Source: Kiritimatiellia bacterium (GTDB lineage: Bacteria; Verrucomicrobiota; Kiritimatiellia; RFP12; UBA1067). Taken from it: a stretch of DNA of 50,826 nucleotides. Below, one piece after another: positions 27,127-37,700 of the stretch; position 1 is the stretch's first letter, and each line of letters begins with the position of its first letter. Both the position numbers and the translations under genes were made by a program. The stretch spans positions 1-50,826 of the forward strand of contig JAKSOY010000007.1 of assembly GCA_024405255.1 (NCBI GenBank), written 5' to 3'. The notes beneath the pieces were generated by a model, which was given only the letters and a program-made list of their open reading frames with translations, was not told the DNA's origin and did no database searches.

Positions 27127-28613
27127 GCGTGGAGATTTCGCGGCGCGGGTTCCTGCGCGGACTCGCCCTTTTTGCGGCGGCGCGTCCGGTTGCCTCTTAT
27201 GCCGTCGCACGGGGCGCGGGCGAGCCGAAGGTCGCGTTCGGCGTGTTGAGCGATGTGCACATCTGCTGTCTGCCGTATATGAAGCGGTTCATCCAGGACC
27301 CCGCGCACTATGCGCGCATGCGCGATCCGGAGTTGCTGGAAAAGGCGTTCGCCTATTTCCGCGATGGCGGTGCGGACGGCGTGGCGATTGCGGGCGACAT
27401 CGCGGACTGGGGGCTGGTCGGACAGATGCAGCTGGTCGCGGACACCTGGAACAAGGTGTTTCCGTCCGGCAAGGGCAAGGACGGTCGGTCGGTTACGCGG
27501 CTTTTCGCGCTTGGCAATCACGACTTTCACGGTTGGCACTACGCCTACGCGAAGGAGGCCCGTGGCGAATGGCCGATGCCGAAGGAGGAAATCCTTGCGG
27601 CGGATATGAAGGGCAACTGGAAGAAGATCTTCGGCGAGAAGTACGAGCCGATCTGGATGAAATCCGTGAAAGGGTATCGTTTCGTCGGCGCACATTGGGA
27701 GTCGGCAAAAGGCATCCATGCGCTCGCACCGTGGGCGGAGAAACACGCGGCGGAGCTGGCGGGCGAAAAGCCGTTCTTCTATTTCCAGCACGCGCAGCCG
27801 AAGAATACATGCCTGGGCAATTGGATTTGGGGCCACGACGACGGATGTGCGACGAAGGTGCTGGCGAAATTCCCGAACGCGGTGGCGTTTTCGGGCCATT
27901 CGCACAAACCGTTGACGTCCGAACTGAACGTGTGGCAGGGGGCCTTTACCTCCATTGGTACGGCGTCGCTCTTCAGCATGGGGCATCCGGTCGGACGCGA
28001 CAATGCCTCGGGGGCGCTCGATCTCAATCCGCGTGGCCTCATGAGAGGCGACGGAACGCGCCGGAAGCAGAAGACGATCGCGGCGCATGGACAGTTCGTG
28101 CGCGTGTACGACGAGTTCATCGAAATCGAACGTATCGAGTTTGTGTCCGGCAGGAAACTGGGTCCGAACCTCGTGATTCCGCTGCCGGCGACAAAGGCGA
28201 AGCCGTTCCTTTTTGCGACACAGGCCGAGAAGGCCACATCCCCGGCACCCTTCCCCGAAGGGGCGAAGGTCGAGGTCACGCGCGGAAAGGCGCCGCTCCG
28301 GGGTGAACCGAAGCCGCAGGACGTCTTCATCGTCACATTCCCGCAGACGCGCCGCGTCGCCGGAGCCTCGCGCACGGCCGATTATGAAATCACGGTCGAG
28401 ACGACGGAAATGGACGTGACGGAGATCCGTCTCACGCGCTACGTCACATCCCCGAACGACTTCTACCCAGAAGGTACGAAGAAGGGTCCCGTCAAGTTCA
28501 TTCTTCCCGCTTTTCTCGTTCCAAAGGGACTTTCTGTTCGTTTTGGCGTGTGTGCGCGTGAAACCTTCGGGAAGACGAACACCCCGATCTGGTCATCCAG
28601 CATCCTTGCCTGA
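27123..28613 (+). CDS. Calcineurin-like metallophosphoesterase with Tat signal
   Basis: Paralogue of the preceding gene, 496 residues. The start MSVEISRRGFLRGLALFAAARPVASYAVA is a classic twin-arginine signal, so the folded metalloenzyme should be exported to the periplasm. Metal motifs: FGVLSDVHI, IAGDIAD, LGNHDF, FYFQHAQP and SGHSH. C-terminal beta-domain with PLRGEPKPQDVFIVTFPQ. ATG 27123 overlaps the previous stop (ATGA), so translation is coupled; a longer in-frame ORF begins at 27018 but would bury the Tat signal. It is the last gene of this unit; hairpin repeat copy 4 follows 22 bases after the stop. Confidence 0.9.
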   Translation: MSVEISRRGFLRGLALFAAARPVASYAVARGAGEPKVAFGVLSDVHICCLPYMKRFIQDPAHYARMRDPELLEKAFAYFRDGGADGVAIAGDIADWGLVGQMQLVADTWNKVFPSGKGKDGRSVTRLFALGNHDFHGWHYAYAKEARGEWPMPKEEILAADMKGNWKKIFGEKYEPIWMKSVKGYRFVGAHWESAKGIHALAPWAEKHAAELAGEKPFFYFQHAQPKNTCLGNWIWGHDDGCATKVLAKFPNAVAFSGHSHKPLTSELNVWQGAFTSIGTASLFSMGHPVGRDNASGALDLNPRGLMRGDGTRRKQKTIAAHGQFVRVYDEFIEIERIEFVSGRKLGPNLVIPLPATKAKPFLFATQAEKATSPAPFPEGAKVEVTRGKAPLRGEPKPQDVFIVTFPQTRRVAGASRTADYEITVETTEMDVTEIRLTRYVTSPNDFYPEGTKKGPVKFILPAFLVPKGLSVRFGVCARETFGKTNTPIWSSSILA

Positions 28614-28635
28614 CCCACCCCGGAATCCTTGCTGT

Positions 28636-28679
28636 TATAGTTCTCAATGGTCATTCTTGGTGTGCCATTGAGAACTATA
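28636..28679. repeat. Perfect hairpin repeat, copy 4
   Basis: TATAGTTCTCAATGG (28636-28650) is the exact reverse complement of 28665-28679; the loop is 14 bases. It is located between the phosphoesterase stop and the ilvD promoter; no T-tract follows. Confidence 0.92.
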
Positions 28680-28697
28680 TCGCGGGCCGAGTTTCGC

Positions 28698-28726
28698 GTG
28701 ACATCGGCGGGTATGGATGATATAAT
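28698..28726 (+). promoter_or_regulatory. Promoter of ilvD
   Basis: GTGACA (28698-28703), a 17-base spacer ending in TGA, and TATAAT (28721-28726). The leader is about 27 bases with GAAGGAG before the ATG. Confidence 0.78.
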
Positions 28727-28759
28727 AATTCACACGGAGAATTTTTGAAGGAGCCAATG

Positions 28760-30439
28760 ATGAAAAAGATGATTTCCGATCAGGTCAAGGTGGGCAATGA
28801 GCGGGCGCCGCATCGGTCGCTGTTTTTTGCCACGGGTATGAAGCGTGCGGATATGAAGAAGCCGTTCATCGGCATCTGCAACAGCTATGAGAGCTTCGTG
28901 CCCGGCCATTGCCATTTGAACAAGGTCGGCGAATGGATCAAGCAGTGCGTCATTGAGGCGGGCGGCGTGCCGATGGAGTTCAATACGATTGCCGTGTGCG
29001 ACGGCATCGCCATGGCGCACCAGGGCATGAAGTACTCGCTGCCGAGCCGCGAACTGATTGCGGACAGCGTCGAGTCCATTGCGCGCGCGCACTGCTTCGA
29101 TGCGATGATCTGCGTGCCGAATTGCGACAAGATCGTGCCGGGCATGCTCATCGGCGCCTTGCGCGTGAACATCCCCACCATCTTCGCTTCGGGCGGTCCG
29201 ATGGCCCCCGGCAAGCATCCGAAGACCGGCAAGGACACCGACCTCAACAGCGTGTTCGAGGCCGTGGGTGCCGAAAATGTGGGCAAGATCACCCAGAAGG
29301 AACTGGAGGCCGTCGAGGAGACGAGCTGTCCCGGCTGCGGTTCCTGCAGCGGTATGTTCACGGCCAATTCGATGAACTGCCTCTACGAGGCGCTCGGCAT
29401 CGCGCTGCCGGGCAATGGAACGATCCTCGCGATCGACGAAAAGCGCAAGGAACTGTGGCGCCAGGCCGCGTTCCGCGCAGTGGAGATGGCGAAGAAGGGC
29501 GGTCCGCTGCCGAAGGACCTCGTCACCCAGGCCTCGCTCGACAATGCGCTCACGCTCGACATGGCGATGGGCGGTTCCACGAACACGGTGCTGCATACGC
29601 TTGCGATTGCGCGTGAGGCGGGGGTTGAGTACTCGCTTGAGCGGATGAACGAGCTTTCGGCCCGTACGCCCTACATCTGCAAGCTCGCGCCGTCTGGACA
29701 CTACCATGTGAGCGACCTCGATCGCGCCGGCGGCATCATGGCCATCTTGAAGCGTCTGCCGAAGAAACTGCTGAATCTCAAGACGAAGACGGTTTCGGGC
29801 AAGACGCTGGGCCAGCAGATCGCGGCGGCGAAGATTTCCGATGACGATGTCATTCGTACGCTCGACAACCCGTATTCGAAGGATGGTGGCCTTTGCGTGC
29901 TCTGGGGCAACCTCGCCGAAAAGGGCGCCGTCGTCAAGAAGGGCGGTGTGTCCCCCTCGATGATGAATTTCACCGGCAAGGCGATCTGCTTCAACAGCCA
30001 GGAAGAGGCCTGCGCGGGCATTCTCGGCGGCAAGGTCAAGCCGGGACACGTGGTCGTCATCCGCTACGAGGGCCCCAAGGGCGGACCCGGTATGCAGGAG
30101 ATGCTGGCGCCGACAAGCTATATCATCGGCGCAGGACTCGGCGAATCGGTTGCGCTCATTACCGACGGACGCTTCTCGGGCGCGACGCATGGCGCCTGCG
30201 TGGGCCATGTCTCGCCGGAAGCGGCCGAAGGCGGTCTCATCGGCCTTTTGAAGAACGGCGACGAGATCACGATCGACATTCCCAACCGTGCGATTTCCGC
30301 CAAACTCACGAAGCGCGAAATCGCCCAGCGTCGGAAGGCGCAGAAGCCGTGGTCGCCCCGCATCAAGGGCGGCTGGCTTGAACGCTACGCGACTTTTGTG
30401 GGCAACGCCTCGACCGGGGCTTCACTGAAAAGAGGTTGA
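28760..30439 (+). CDS. ilvD: Dihydroxy-acid dehydratase
   Basis: Fe-S dehydratase (559 residues) that converts 2,3-dihydroxy-isovalerate and its C6 homologue to the 2-oxoacids of valine and isoleucine synthesis, in the cytosol. Cluster and active-site signatures: [73 protein letters not shown], and the C-terminal [12 protein letters not shown] and [11 protein letters not shown]. Normal length, all expected cysteines present. ATG 28760 is 6 bases after GAAGGAG (28747-28753); ATG 28757 is too close. It is followed with almost no gap by a CE15 esterase, an unrelated function that probably shares the transcript. Confidence 0.97.
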   Translation: MKKMISDQVKVGNERAPHRSLFFATGMKRADMKKPFIGICNSYESFVPGHCHLNKVGEWIKQCVIEAGGVPMEFNTIAVCDGIAMAHQGMKYSLPSRELIADSVESIARAHCFDAMICVPNCDKIVPGMLIGALRVNIPTIFASGGPMAPGKHPKTGKDTDLNSVFEAVGAENVGKITQKELEAVEETSCPGCGSCSGMFTANSMNCLYEALGIALPGNGTILAIDEKRKELWRQAAFRAVEMAKKGGPLPKDLVTQASLDNALTLDMAMGGSTNTVLHTLAIAREAGVEYSLERMNELSARTPYICKLAPSGHYHVSDLDRAGGIMAILKRLPKKLLNLKTKTVSGKTLGQQIAAAKISDDDVIRTLDNPYSKDGGLCVLWGNLAEKGAVVKKGGVSPSMMNFTGKAICFNSQEEACAGILGGKVKPGHVVVIRYEGPKGGPGMQEMLAPTSYIIGAGLGESVALITDGRFSGATHGACVGHVSPEAAEGGLIGLLKNGDEITIDIPNRAISAKLTKREIAQRRKAQKPWSPRIKGGWLERYATFVGNASTGASLKRG

Positions 30440-30441
30440 TG

Positions 30442-31641
30442 ATGAAAAAGATCTACAGCTTGTTCGTTCTGGGCTTGGCGTTGGCGGCGGTTGCGGCGGA
30501 GCCGATCAATCCGCCGGAACTGATGCGATGCCAGGATGGCACGTTGGTGACGACGGCGGCGCAGTGGGAGAACAAGCGCCGCCCGGAAATCCTCGAGATC
30601 TTCCGCCGGGAATTCTACGGACGCCGTCCGGTGGAGCGTCCCGAGGGTTTGCGTTTCGAAAAGGTCGGCGAGGACGTGCCGTTCCTGGATGGCAAGGCGG
30701 TGATGCGCAAGGTCCGGATCTCGTGGAAGGGCAAGCTGAAGGACGGCAGTTTCGTCGCCCGCGCCTTCCTGCCGGCGAAGATCGACACGCCGCGTGCCGC
30801 GTTTCTGTTCTGCCAGCTGCGTCCGTGGGCCAAATCGCGGTACAATGTCAACTACGATAAACCCGCCAACTGGGACTTCTTCCCGGCGGAGGACATCGTC
30901 AACCGCGGCTTCGTGGGCGTGATGTTCAACGTCCACGACGTGTGGCCCGACGACCAGAAGGTGGATTTTGGCAAGGTGGGACTCTTCTCCTGCTACAGCT
31001 CCAACTGGAAGAATCGCGGCCCCGAGGAATGGGGCGCGACTTCGGGCTGGGGCTGGGCGGCGAGTCGTGTGCTCGACTGGCTGGAAACGGTGAAGGAGGT
31101 CGACGCGAAACACGTCGCGGTTGTCGGACACTCCCGCGGTGGCAAGACTGCCATGTGGGCGGCCGCCGAGGACCGTCGCTTCGCCATGGCGTGCATCAAC
31201 GATTCCGGCGAAATGGGCGTGAAGCTTCATCACATGATCCTGCCGGGATCGTGTCCCATCAAGGTGTGCGGCACCACCGACTACCACAAGTTCTGGTTTG
31301 CGGGCAATCTGGCGCGTTGGAGCGGCAAGGATCTCACGATCCCCTTCGACCAGCATTGGGCGGTGGCGCTTATCGCGCCGCGTCCGGTGTGCATCGCTTC
31401 GGCGTCGAAGGACGTCTGGGCGGGTCCGGAAGGCGAATACTGGGCCGCGCGCCTCGCCTCGCCCGCCTGGGAGGTTTTCGGCAAGAAGGGCCTCGTGACG
31501 ACCGGATTCCCCAAGCCGGGCGAAGACCAGCAGCAAGGCATGGTGTCGTACCATCTGCGTCCGGGCGAGCATCTGATCACCGCCTACGATTGGAAGCGCT
31601 ACCTGGATGTCGCCGAACGGCAAGGATGGCCGAGGAAGTGA
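30442..31641 (+). CDS. CE15-like glucuronoyl esterase, secreted
   Basis: Serine esterase of 399 residues resembling family CE15, which splits ester bonds between glucuronic acid side chains of xylan and lignin alcohols; bacterial members may act on other uronate esters. Signal peptide MKKIYSLFVLGLALAAVAA. RRPEILEIFRREFYGRRP is the usual N-terminal CE15 block. The nucleophile motif GHSRGGKTAMWAAAEDRRF corresponds to the family GCSRxGKxAL. INDSGEMGVKL follows, and the catalytic His region is YHLRPGEHLITAYDWKRYLD. ATG 30442 lies 6 bases after AAAAGAGG and just past the ilvD stop. It fits the plant or host glycan diet implied by the GH2 and esterase genes elsewhere in the window. Confidence 0.85.
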   Translation: MKKIYSLFVLGLALAAVAAEPINPPELMRCQDGTLVTTAAQWENKRRPEILEIFRREFYGRRPVERPEGLRFEKVGEDVPFLDGKAVMRKVRISWKGKLKDGSFVARAFLPAKIDTPRAAFLFCQLRPWAKSRYNVNYDKPANWDFFPAEDIVNRGFVGVMFNVHDVWPDDQKVDFGKVGLFSCYSSNWKNRGPEEWGATSGWGWAASRVLDWLETVKEVDAKHVAVVGHSRGGKTAMWAAAEDRRFAMACINDSGEMGVKLHHMILPGSCPIKVCGTTDYHKFWFAGNLARWSGKDLTIPFDQHWAVALIAPRPVCIASASKDVWAGPEGEYWAARLASPAWEVFGKKGLVTTGFPKPGEDQQQGMVSYHLRPGEHLITAYDWKRYLDVAERQGWPRK

Positions 31642-31722
31642 CGTTCACCGAAGCAGGTGAAACAGTCTGTTGAGAGTCATAAAAACGCGCGTCACAAGAG
31701 GAAAACATCAGCCCGATAAATA

Positions 31723-31731
31723 TGCTATAAT
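31723..31731 (+). promoter_or_regulatory. Extended -10 promoter, 7 bases before the macroglobulin ATG
   Basis: TGC-TATAAT (-10 at 31726-31731) is separated from ATG 31739 by only AGGGAGC, so any Shine-Dalgarno-like AGGGAG lies upstream of the expected transcription start. A leaderless mRNA is predicted. Confidence 0.62.
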
Positions 31732-31738
31732 AGGGAGC

Positions 31739-34700
31739 ATGAAAAAAGGACTACTTGTCATTATCGGTTTGCTGGCGGCTTTCCTCTTGCAGGCGGCCGG
31801 TCCGCTTGAGGCGGACTGGGAGGCGGTGCGCGAGGCGCGGGCAAAGGGACTGCCGCGCACGGCGACGAATGTCCTGGCGCGGATTGAGACCAAGGCACGG
31901 GAACTGAAGGCGTGGCCGGACCTCGCGGCGGTGTTCGTCGAACGTGCACGGCTCGCGTACGGGTTCACCGAGGAGAGCGCGCTGAAGAAGGAGGGTCCGC
32001 AGGGACTTGTCTCGCAATTCGCGGCCGAAATCGAAACGGCGCCCGCCGAGGTGCGTCCGATGCTGCGTCTCGCGCTGGTACGCAACTATCTGTCGATGTC
32101 GCGCTCGATGCGCTACTGGCAGGGACGTCGTACGCGGATTGCCGGCGCGGCGCAGACGAACCAACCTCCGTGGTCTGCCGAACGGCTGCGCCCCACTTTG
32201 CAGAAGCTGCTGCGGCAGATCCTGGACGATGCGCCGTTCCTGCAGATTGCGAATCCCGACGACTGGCGGCACTTGCTCGAGTCCGCCAATGAATTCGGCC
32301 GGGCGGTGATGCCAACCCTCTATGATTTCGCCGTGGAGGAGTTCGTCTCGTTCATCGGCGAGGACCACCTGGTCGATCGCGCCGATGACGGTACCCCGAC
32401 CGGCCTCGCCGCCGACGTGCTGGCCGCCCTCGATGCGAACATCGCCTTCCATGCGAACGATGCCGACCGTACCGCATTCGCCTATGCGAAGTTCCAACGC
32501 ATCGATTTTGTGGATCTGTTCGCCGTCGCGCCGCTGAAGGAGAAAACGGCGAAACGCCGAAAGGCCTTCGAGGCGCTCGCGGAGGAGTTTTTCACGCAGA
32601 CTTGGGTGAGCGCGCTCGCGGCCGAACGGGCTGGACGCCTTCGCGTGGAAGAAGGATGCGACTTGGTCGATCTTCACGCCTACTACTTGCGTTTCGCCGA
32701 CAAGTGGCCGCGTATGCCGGGCGGTGACGCGTGCCGTCTCGCGGCTCAGAAGCTGGAAATTCCCTCCCTCTCCTTTCAGACGGAACGGAACTGGATGGCG
32801 CCCTGGCCGGACCTGAAGATCGTCTACAAGAATCTGTCGCGGGTTTCGTTCCGTCTTGTGAAGATCGATGTGGACGACCTCGCGAAAGATTTGGAATTCG
32901 ATTTTTCGCCGTACGGCCACCGCGAAGGTATTGAAAAGCATTTCGCGCGCAAGCCCGTGCGAACATGGACGGTCGACGTGCCCCCCAAGAGCGATTACAA
33001 GGTTCATTCGCACACGGTGAAAGTGCCGAGCGACCTGCCGAAGGGACACTATCTGCTGTTCGCTTCGTCGGACGAAACCTTCAACATCAAGGTACGTAGA
33101 CCCCTGCCGATTTTCCAGACGCTTGTGACGGTGACCGATTTGGCGTTGGTGACGGATGAGACGAAGGGCCGTTTCTCCGGTTTTGTGTTCAACGCTGAAA
33201 CCGGCAGACCCGTGGCGGATGCGAAGGTCGAACTCTGGACGCGAGATCGTCGGGCCTACCGTCGGATTGAGACGGTGAAGACGGCGGACGACGGGTCTTT
33301 TGAGATTGCCAAATCCAATGTCTACGGCGGTTATCTGCGCGCGGTCAAAGGGAAGGATGAAGTCATTTCGCTCTCGGTCAGTTCGTGGTCTTCGAATCGG
33401 AATTCGAAGGAGCACGAACGTCTGAGTTTTGTGACCGATCGCGGGATCTACCGTCCCGGCCAGACGGTGAAGTTCAAGGGATTTGCGGTTTTCAGCAATC
33501 CCGAAAAGCTCGACTACCACACGCTGGCCGACCGCCGCGTGTTTGTGACGTTCCGTGATCCCAATGGTGAACGTGTGGGCGGTCTTGCGTTGATGTCCAA
33601 TGCGTATGGTTCGTTCTCCGGTGAATTCGTGATTCCGCGCGACCGGTTGACGGGCGCGTATGAGTTGAGCGGTGAACTTGTCGCTTCGGGTTCGAATGCG
33701 CGGAAGATTCTCGCGAACCACACGATCCGCGTCGAAGAGTACAAGCGGCCGAAGTTCTCCGTGAAGATCAATCCGATGAAGGAGGAACGCCTCAATGCCG
33801 AAACGCGGGTGACGGGTCTTGCCACCACCTACACGGGGCTGCCTGTCGCCCACGCGAAGGTCGAATGGCGCGTTCGCCGGTCGACCTGCTATCCGCGATG
33901 GTGCCGAGGGTGGTTCCGTCCGTCGGACAGTGGAAATGAGTCGGTCTTCGCCTATGGTACGGCGACGACCGACGCGAAGGGCGAATTCAGTTTCACCTTC
34001 ACGCCGACGCCGACGAAGACCGCCGAACTCGCGGGGGATCCGTCGTTCCTGTTCCGTGTTCATGCGGTCGTGACGGATGGTTCGGGCGAAGCCCACACCG
34101 CCGAAAGTAGTTTCGAGGTCGGTGTGGTGCCCTGGCGGGTCTCTGTTTTCACCGCGCAGAATATGTGGATTACGCCGCAGGCACCAGCGCGGCTGCGGAT
34201 GGCCCTGCACACGTTGAATGGCGAACCGGTGCCGGATGTGAAAGGCGTCGTCAAGGTCTATGCGTTGAAGGGACCTGATCACGTGGTTCGCAAGCCGGAA
34301 ACAGAAAATGATTATTTCCCTGCGGATCGCGATCCCCTTCATCCAAATGCCTGTTCCAGTTTGTGGCAGGCGGATACATGGCCCTCGGGCGATTGCGTGG
34401 GCGAGTATACGGTGGTGAGTCAGGCGAAGGAGAATCCGACGCTCGATGTCAAGCTGCCGCCGGGCGTCTATCGCGCGGAATACGCGGTCACGGCGCCGAA
34501 CGGCAAGACGGTGAAAGATGAATGTGTCTGGCATGTGATCGATCCGACGGCACAGACCCACGCGGTGAAGGAACCTGTCTACGCGCGGGTCGAGACGAAT
34601 TCGGTTCCCGTTGGCGGCACGATGCGACTTTATTGGGGCAGTGGCTATTCGGAGACCTACTGCCGCGTGCAGGTTCGGCGTGGAGAGAAGACGATCTACA

Positions 34701-37700
34701 ACCAGGCGAAGACCGAAGGGGCGTTCTGTCTGGAACTGCCGGTTACGGAGGAGATGGTAGGCGAATTGTCCATCGAAACGATCTTCCTCCGCGAGAACCG
34801 CCTGTATGTGGAACATCAGCTGGTCGTCGTGCCGTATCCCGACAGCCACCTCACGATTACGCGGGCGCATCTGACGTCCAAGCTGACGCCTGGTGCGAAG
34901 GAGACCTGGAGCTTCACCGTCAGCGGCAGCAACACGAACGATGTGCGTACGCAAGTCGAAATGCTCGCGTTTCTCACGGACCGTTCGCTCGATGCCTTCT
35001 GTCCCTATGATCCCTGGTTTGCGTTCTCGCGCGGCGGAGGGCTCTTTACGCCGTATCGGACGTGGCGGCTACAGCACGAGATGGCGAGATTTGCAAACTG
35101 GAGAGGGGACTGGCCTCGGCCCTGGGATGGCGAGAGTTTTGCTTATCAAACGCTTCTGCGCGCGCGTTGGCAGTCGGCGCCGATCGGCCTTTTCGAATGG
35201 GTTGATACCGGATGGAGCGGGGGCATGCACCGGCGGGGGAGAGTGATGTGCGAGGTCAAGGCGAAGTACAGCATGGCTGCTGCGAAGCCGATGCTGATGG
35301 GGGCCATGCGGGCGGAGCCCGCAGCGGTTCCGGCGGCGGCTGCCGCGCCGATTCCGGAGAGTGCTTTGGATGGCGTGGCCGCTGTCGCCGAGGAAAAGGC
35401 CGAATCGCTCGAAGAAGGCGAAACGCCGGCGGCAGGCGAATCGCCGCGTGTCGCACCGCGCAAGAATCTTGCCGAGACGGCGTTCTTCCTGCCGCACCTG
35501 ACGACGGACGAAAAGGGGCAGGTGACCTTCTCCTTCACGGTGCCCGAGGCCTTGACGGGCTGGAAGCTCACAGCGCTGGCGCACGATGCGGCGCTGCGGA
35601 CCGGTGTGCTGCGCGACGATACGATCGTCACGACGAAACCGCTGATGGTCGAACCGACCGCGCCGCGTTTTGCACGCGAGGGCGATCGCTTCCGCTTCCC
35701 CGTGAAGGTGACCAACACGGAAGAAGCCCCGCAGACCGGGACGGCGATACTGGAATTCTTCGATGCGGAGTCGGAACAGCCGGTGGCCCTCGTCGCGCGC
35801 GGCGCCGCCCAGTCGTTCACGCTGGGACCGAAAGAAACGAAGACGCTGGAATTCGAGGTGGCGATTCCCGACGGCTGCGGCTACTTGCGTTTCGTGGCAA
35901 CCGCGAAGGGGAAAGCTTTCTCGGATGGCGAGGAGGGCTTCCTGCCCGTTCTCTCGAAACGTATCGAAGTGCGCGAGTCGCTGCCGTTGCAGATCAAGAA
36001 GGCCGGTGTGAAAACGGCGACCTTCAAGGAGCTGGCGGCCAGCGCCGAATCGTCGACGTTGCGCCATGCGGGCCTCGCGGTGCAGGTCGTCAGCGATCCC
36101 ACGTGGTATGCGTTCCTCGCGTTGCCGTATTTGATGGAATATCCGCACGAATGCTGCGAGCAGGTGTTCGGCCGCTACTATGCCAATGCGTTGGCGCAGC
36201 ACATCGCGCGGGCGCGTCCCGCCTATCGCGAGGTGTTCGAGGCCTGGGCGCAGACGGATGCGAAGGCGCTTAAGAGTCCGCTTGAACTGAACGAGGACCT
36301 CAAGCAGGTAATGCTTGATTCGACGCCGTGGGTGAACGACGCGAAGGACGAGACACGGGCGAAGCGGCACATCGGCGAACTCTTCGGTTCGGCGCGACTC
36401 GCGGCGGAGCAGAAGCGCGCGGTCGAGAAGCTCGAGCAGAATTTCAATTCCGGCGACGACCTCTGGCCGTGGTTCCCGGGCGGATACGGATCGCCCGGCG
36501 TGACGATGCACATCCTCACGGGCTACGCGCGGCTTGGACGTCTCGTGGGCGATGCCTCGCTCGTCAAGAAACCTTCGGTGTGCCCGCGGGCGCGGAAGGG
36601 ACTCGACGCGTGGATGGTGCGCAACATCGACGAGCGGCTCGCGTGGTGCAAGCGGCAGAAGGTTTCGTTCTCGATTTCGTCCATGGATTTGCGTTGGCTC
36701 TATCTGCAGAGTTTCGACGGTTCGACATCGAAGCACCGAGACCTGCTGCTTCAGCATCTGCGTAAGGAATGGCAGTCCTTCGGCATCGCCGGACAGTCTC
36801 TCGCGGCGCTCGTGCTTGCGCGCGGCAAGGACAAGGAACTGGCGCACGCGATTCTCGCCTCGCTCAAGGAACGCGCGGTGCGTAGCGACGAGTTCGGCCT
36901 CTACTGGAAGCGGTCCACGTTCTTCGACTGCTCGCTTTTCGCCGCGCCGGTGAGCGACCAGGCGTTGGCGATGGAGGCGTTCGCCGAAATCGAGCCGGAC
37001 GATTGGCAGGCGTACGAAGATGCGCGCCTGTGGTTGCTCGAACAGAAGCGTACGCAGAACTGGTCGACGACGGTGTCGACGGTCGATGCCGTGTATGCGA
37101 TTCTGCTGGGCGACGGTTCGAAGAAGACCGCCGTCACGCCGGCGAAAGAGGATGTCGTCACGGTGAAACTCGGCGGCGTCGAAGTTCCGCGCGTCGGCGT
37201 GGAAGCGGGGACGGGCTTTTACGAGTACCGTTTCGATCCGAAGGCGATTTCGTCCGCACAGGGCACGGTCGAACTGGCGCGTCAGGAGGATAAGCTTGGC
37301 TGGGCGTCGCTCAACTGGACGTATCTCGAAGACGTGACGAAGGTGAAGGCCTTTGAGCAGACGGGTCTGCGCCTCACGAAGACGTACTTCAAGAAGACGC
37401 TCGTCGCCGGGAAGGTACGGCTGGTGGCGCTGAACGGCGGCGAGATCCTGCAGCCGGGCGACGAGCTGGTGGCGCGGCTCGCGATCGATTCGGACCGTGT
37501 CTACGAGTATGCGCATCTGCGCGACGAGCGTCCCGCGACGGCGGAGCCGGTGGACGTTCTTTCATACTACCGCTGGCAGGACGGACTTGGTTTCTATCAG
37601 TCGACGCGCGATACGGCGACGCACTACTATTTCGACCGTCTGCCGAAGGGGGATTTTGTGTTGGAAACGTCGTTCCGCGTGCGTCAGCAGGGCGTGTTCG

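Noticed and set aside
10664..28679. Hairpin repeats as a CRISPR array
   Set aside because: Copies are thousands of bases apart, individually palindromic, without regular spacers or cas genes.
31642..31665. Hairpin TTCACC/GGTGAA after the CE15 esterase as a terminator
   Set aside because: The stem is only 6 bp and the following sequence (ACAGTCTGTTG) lacks a T-run.
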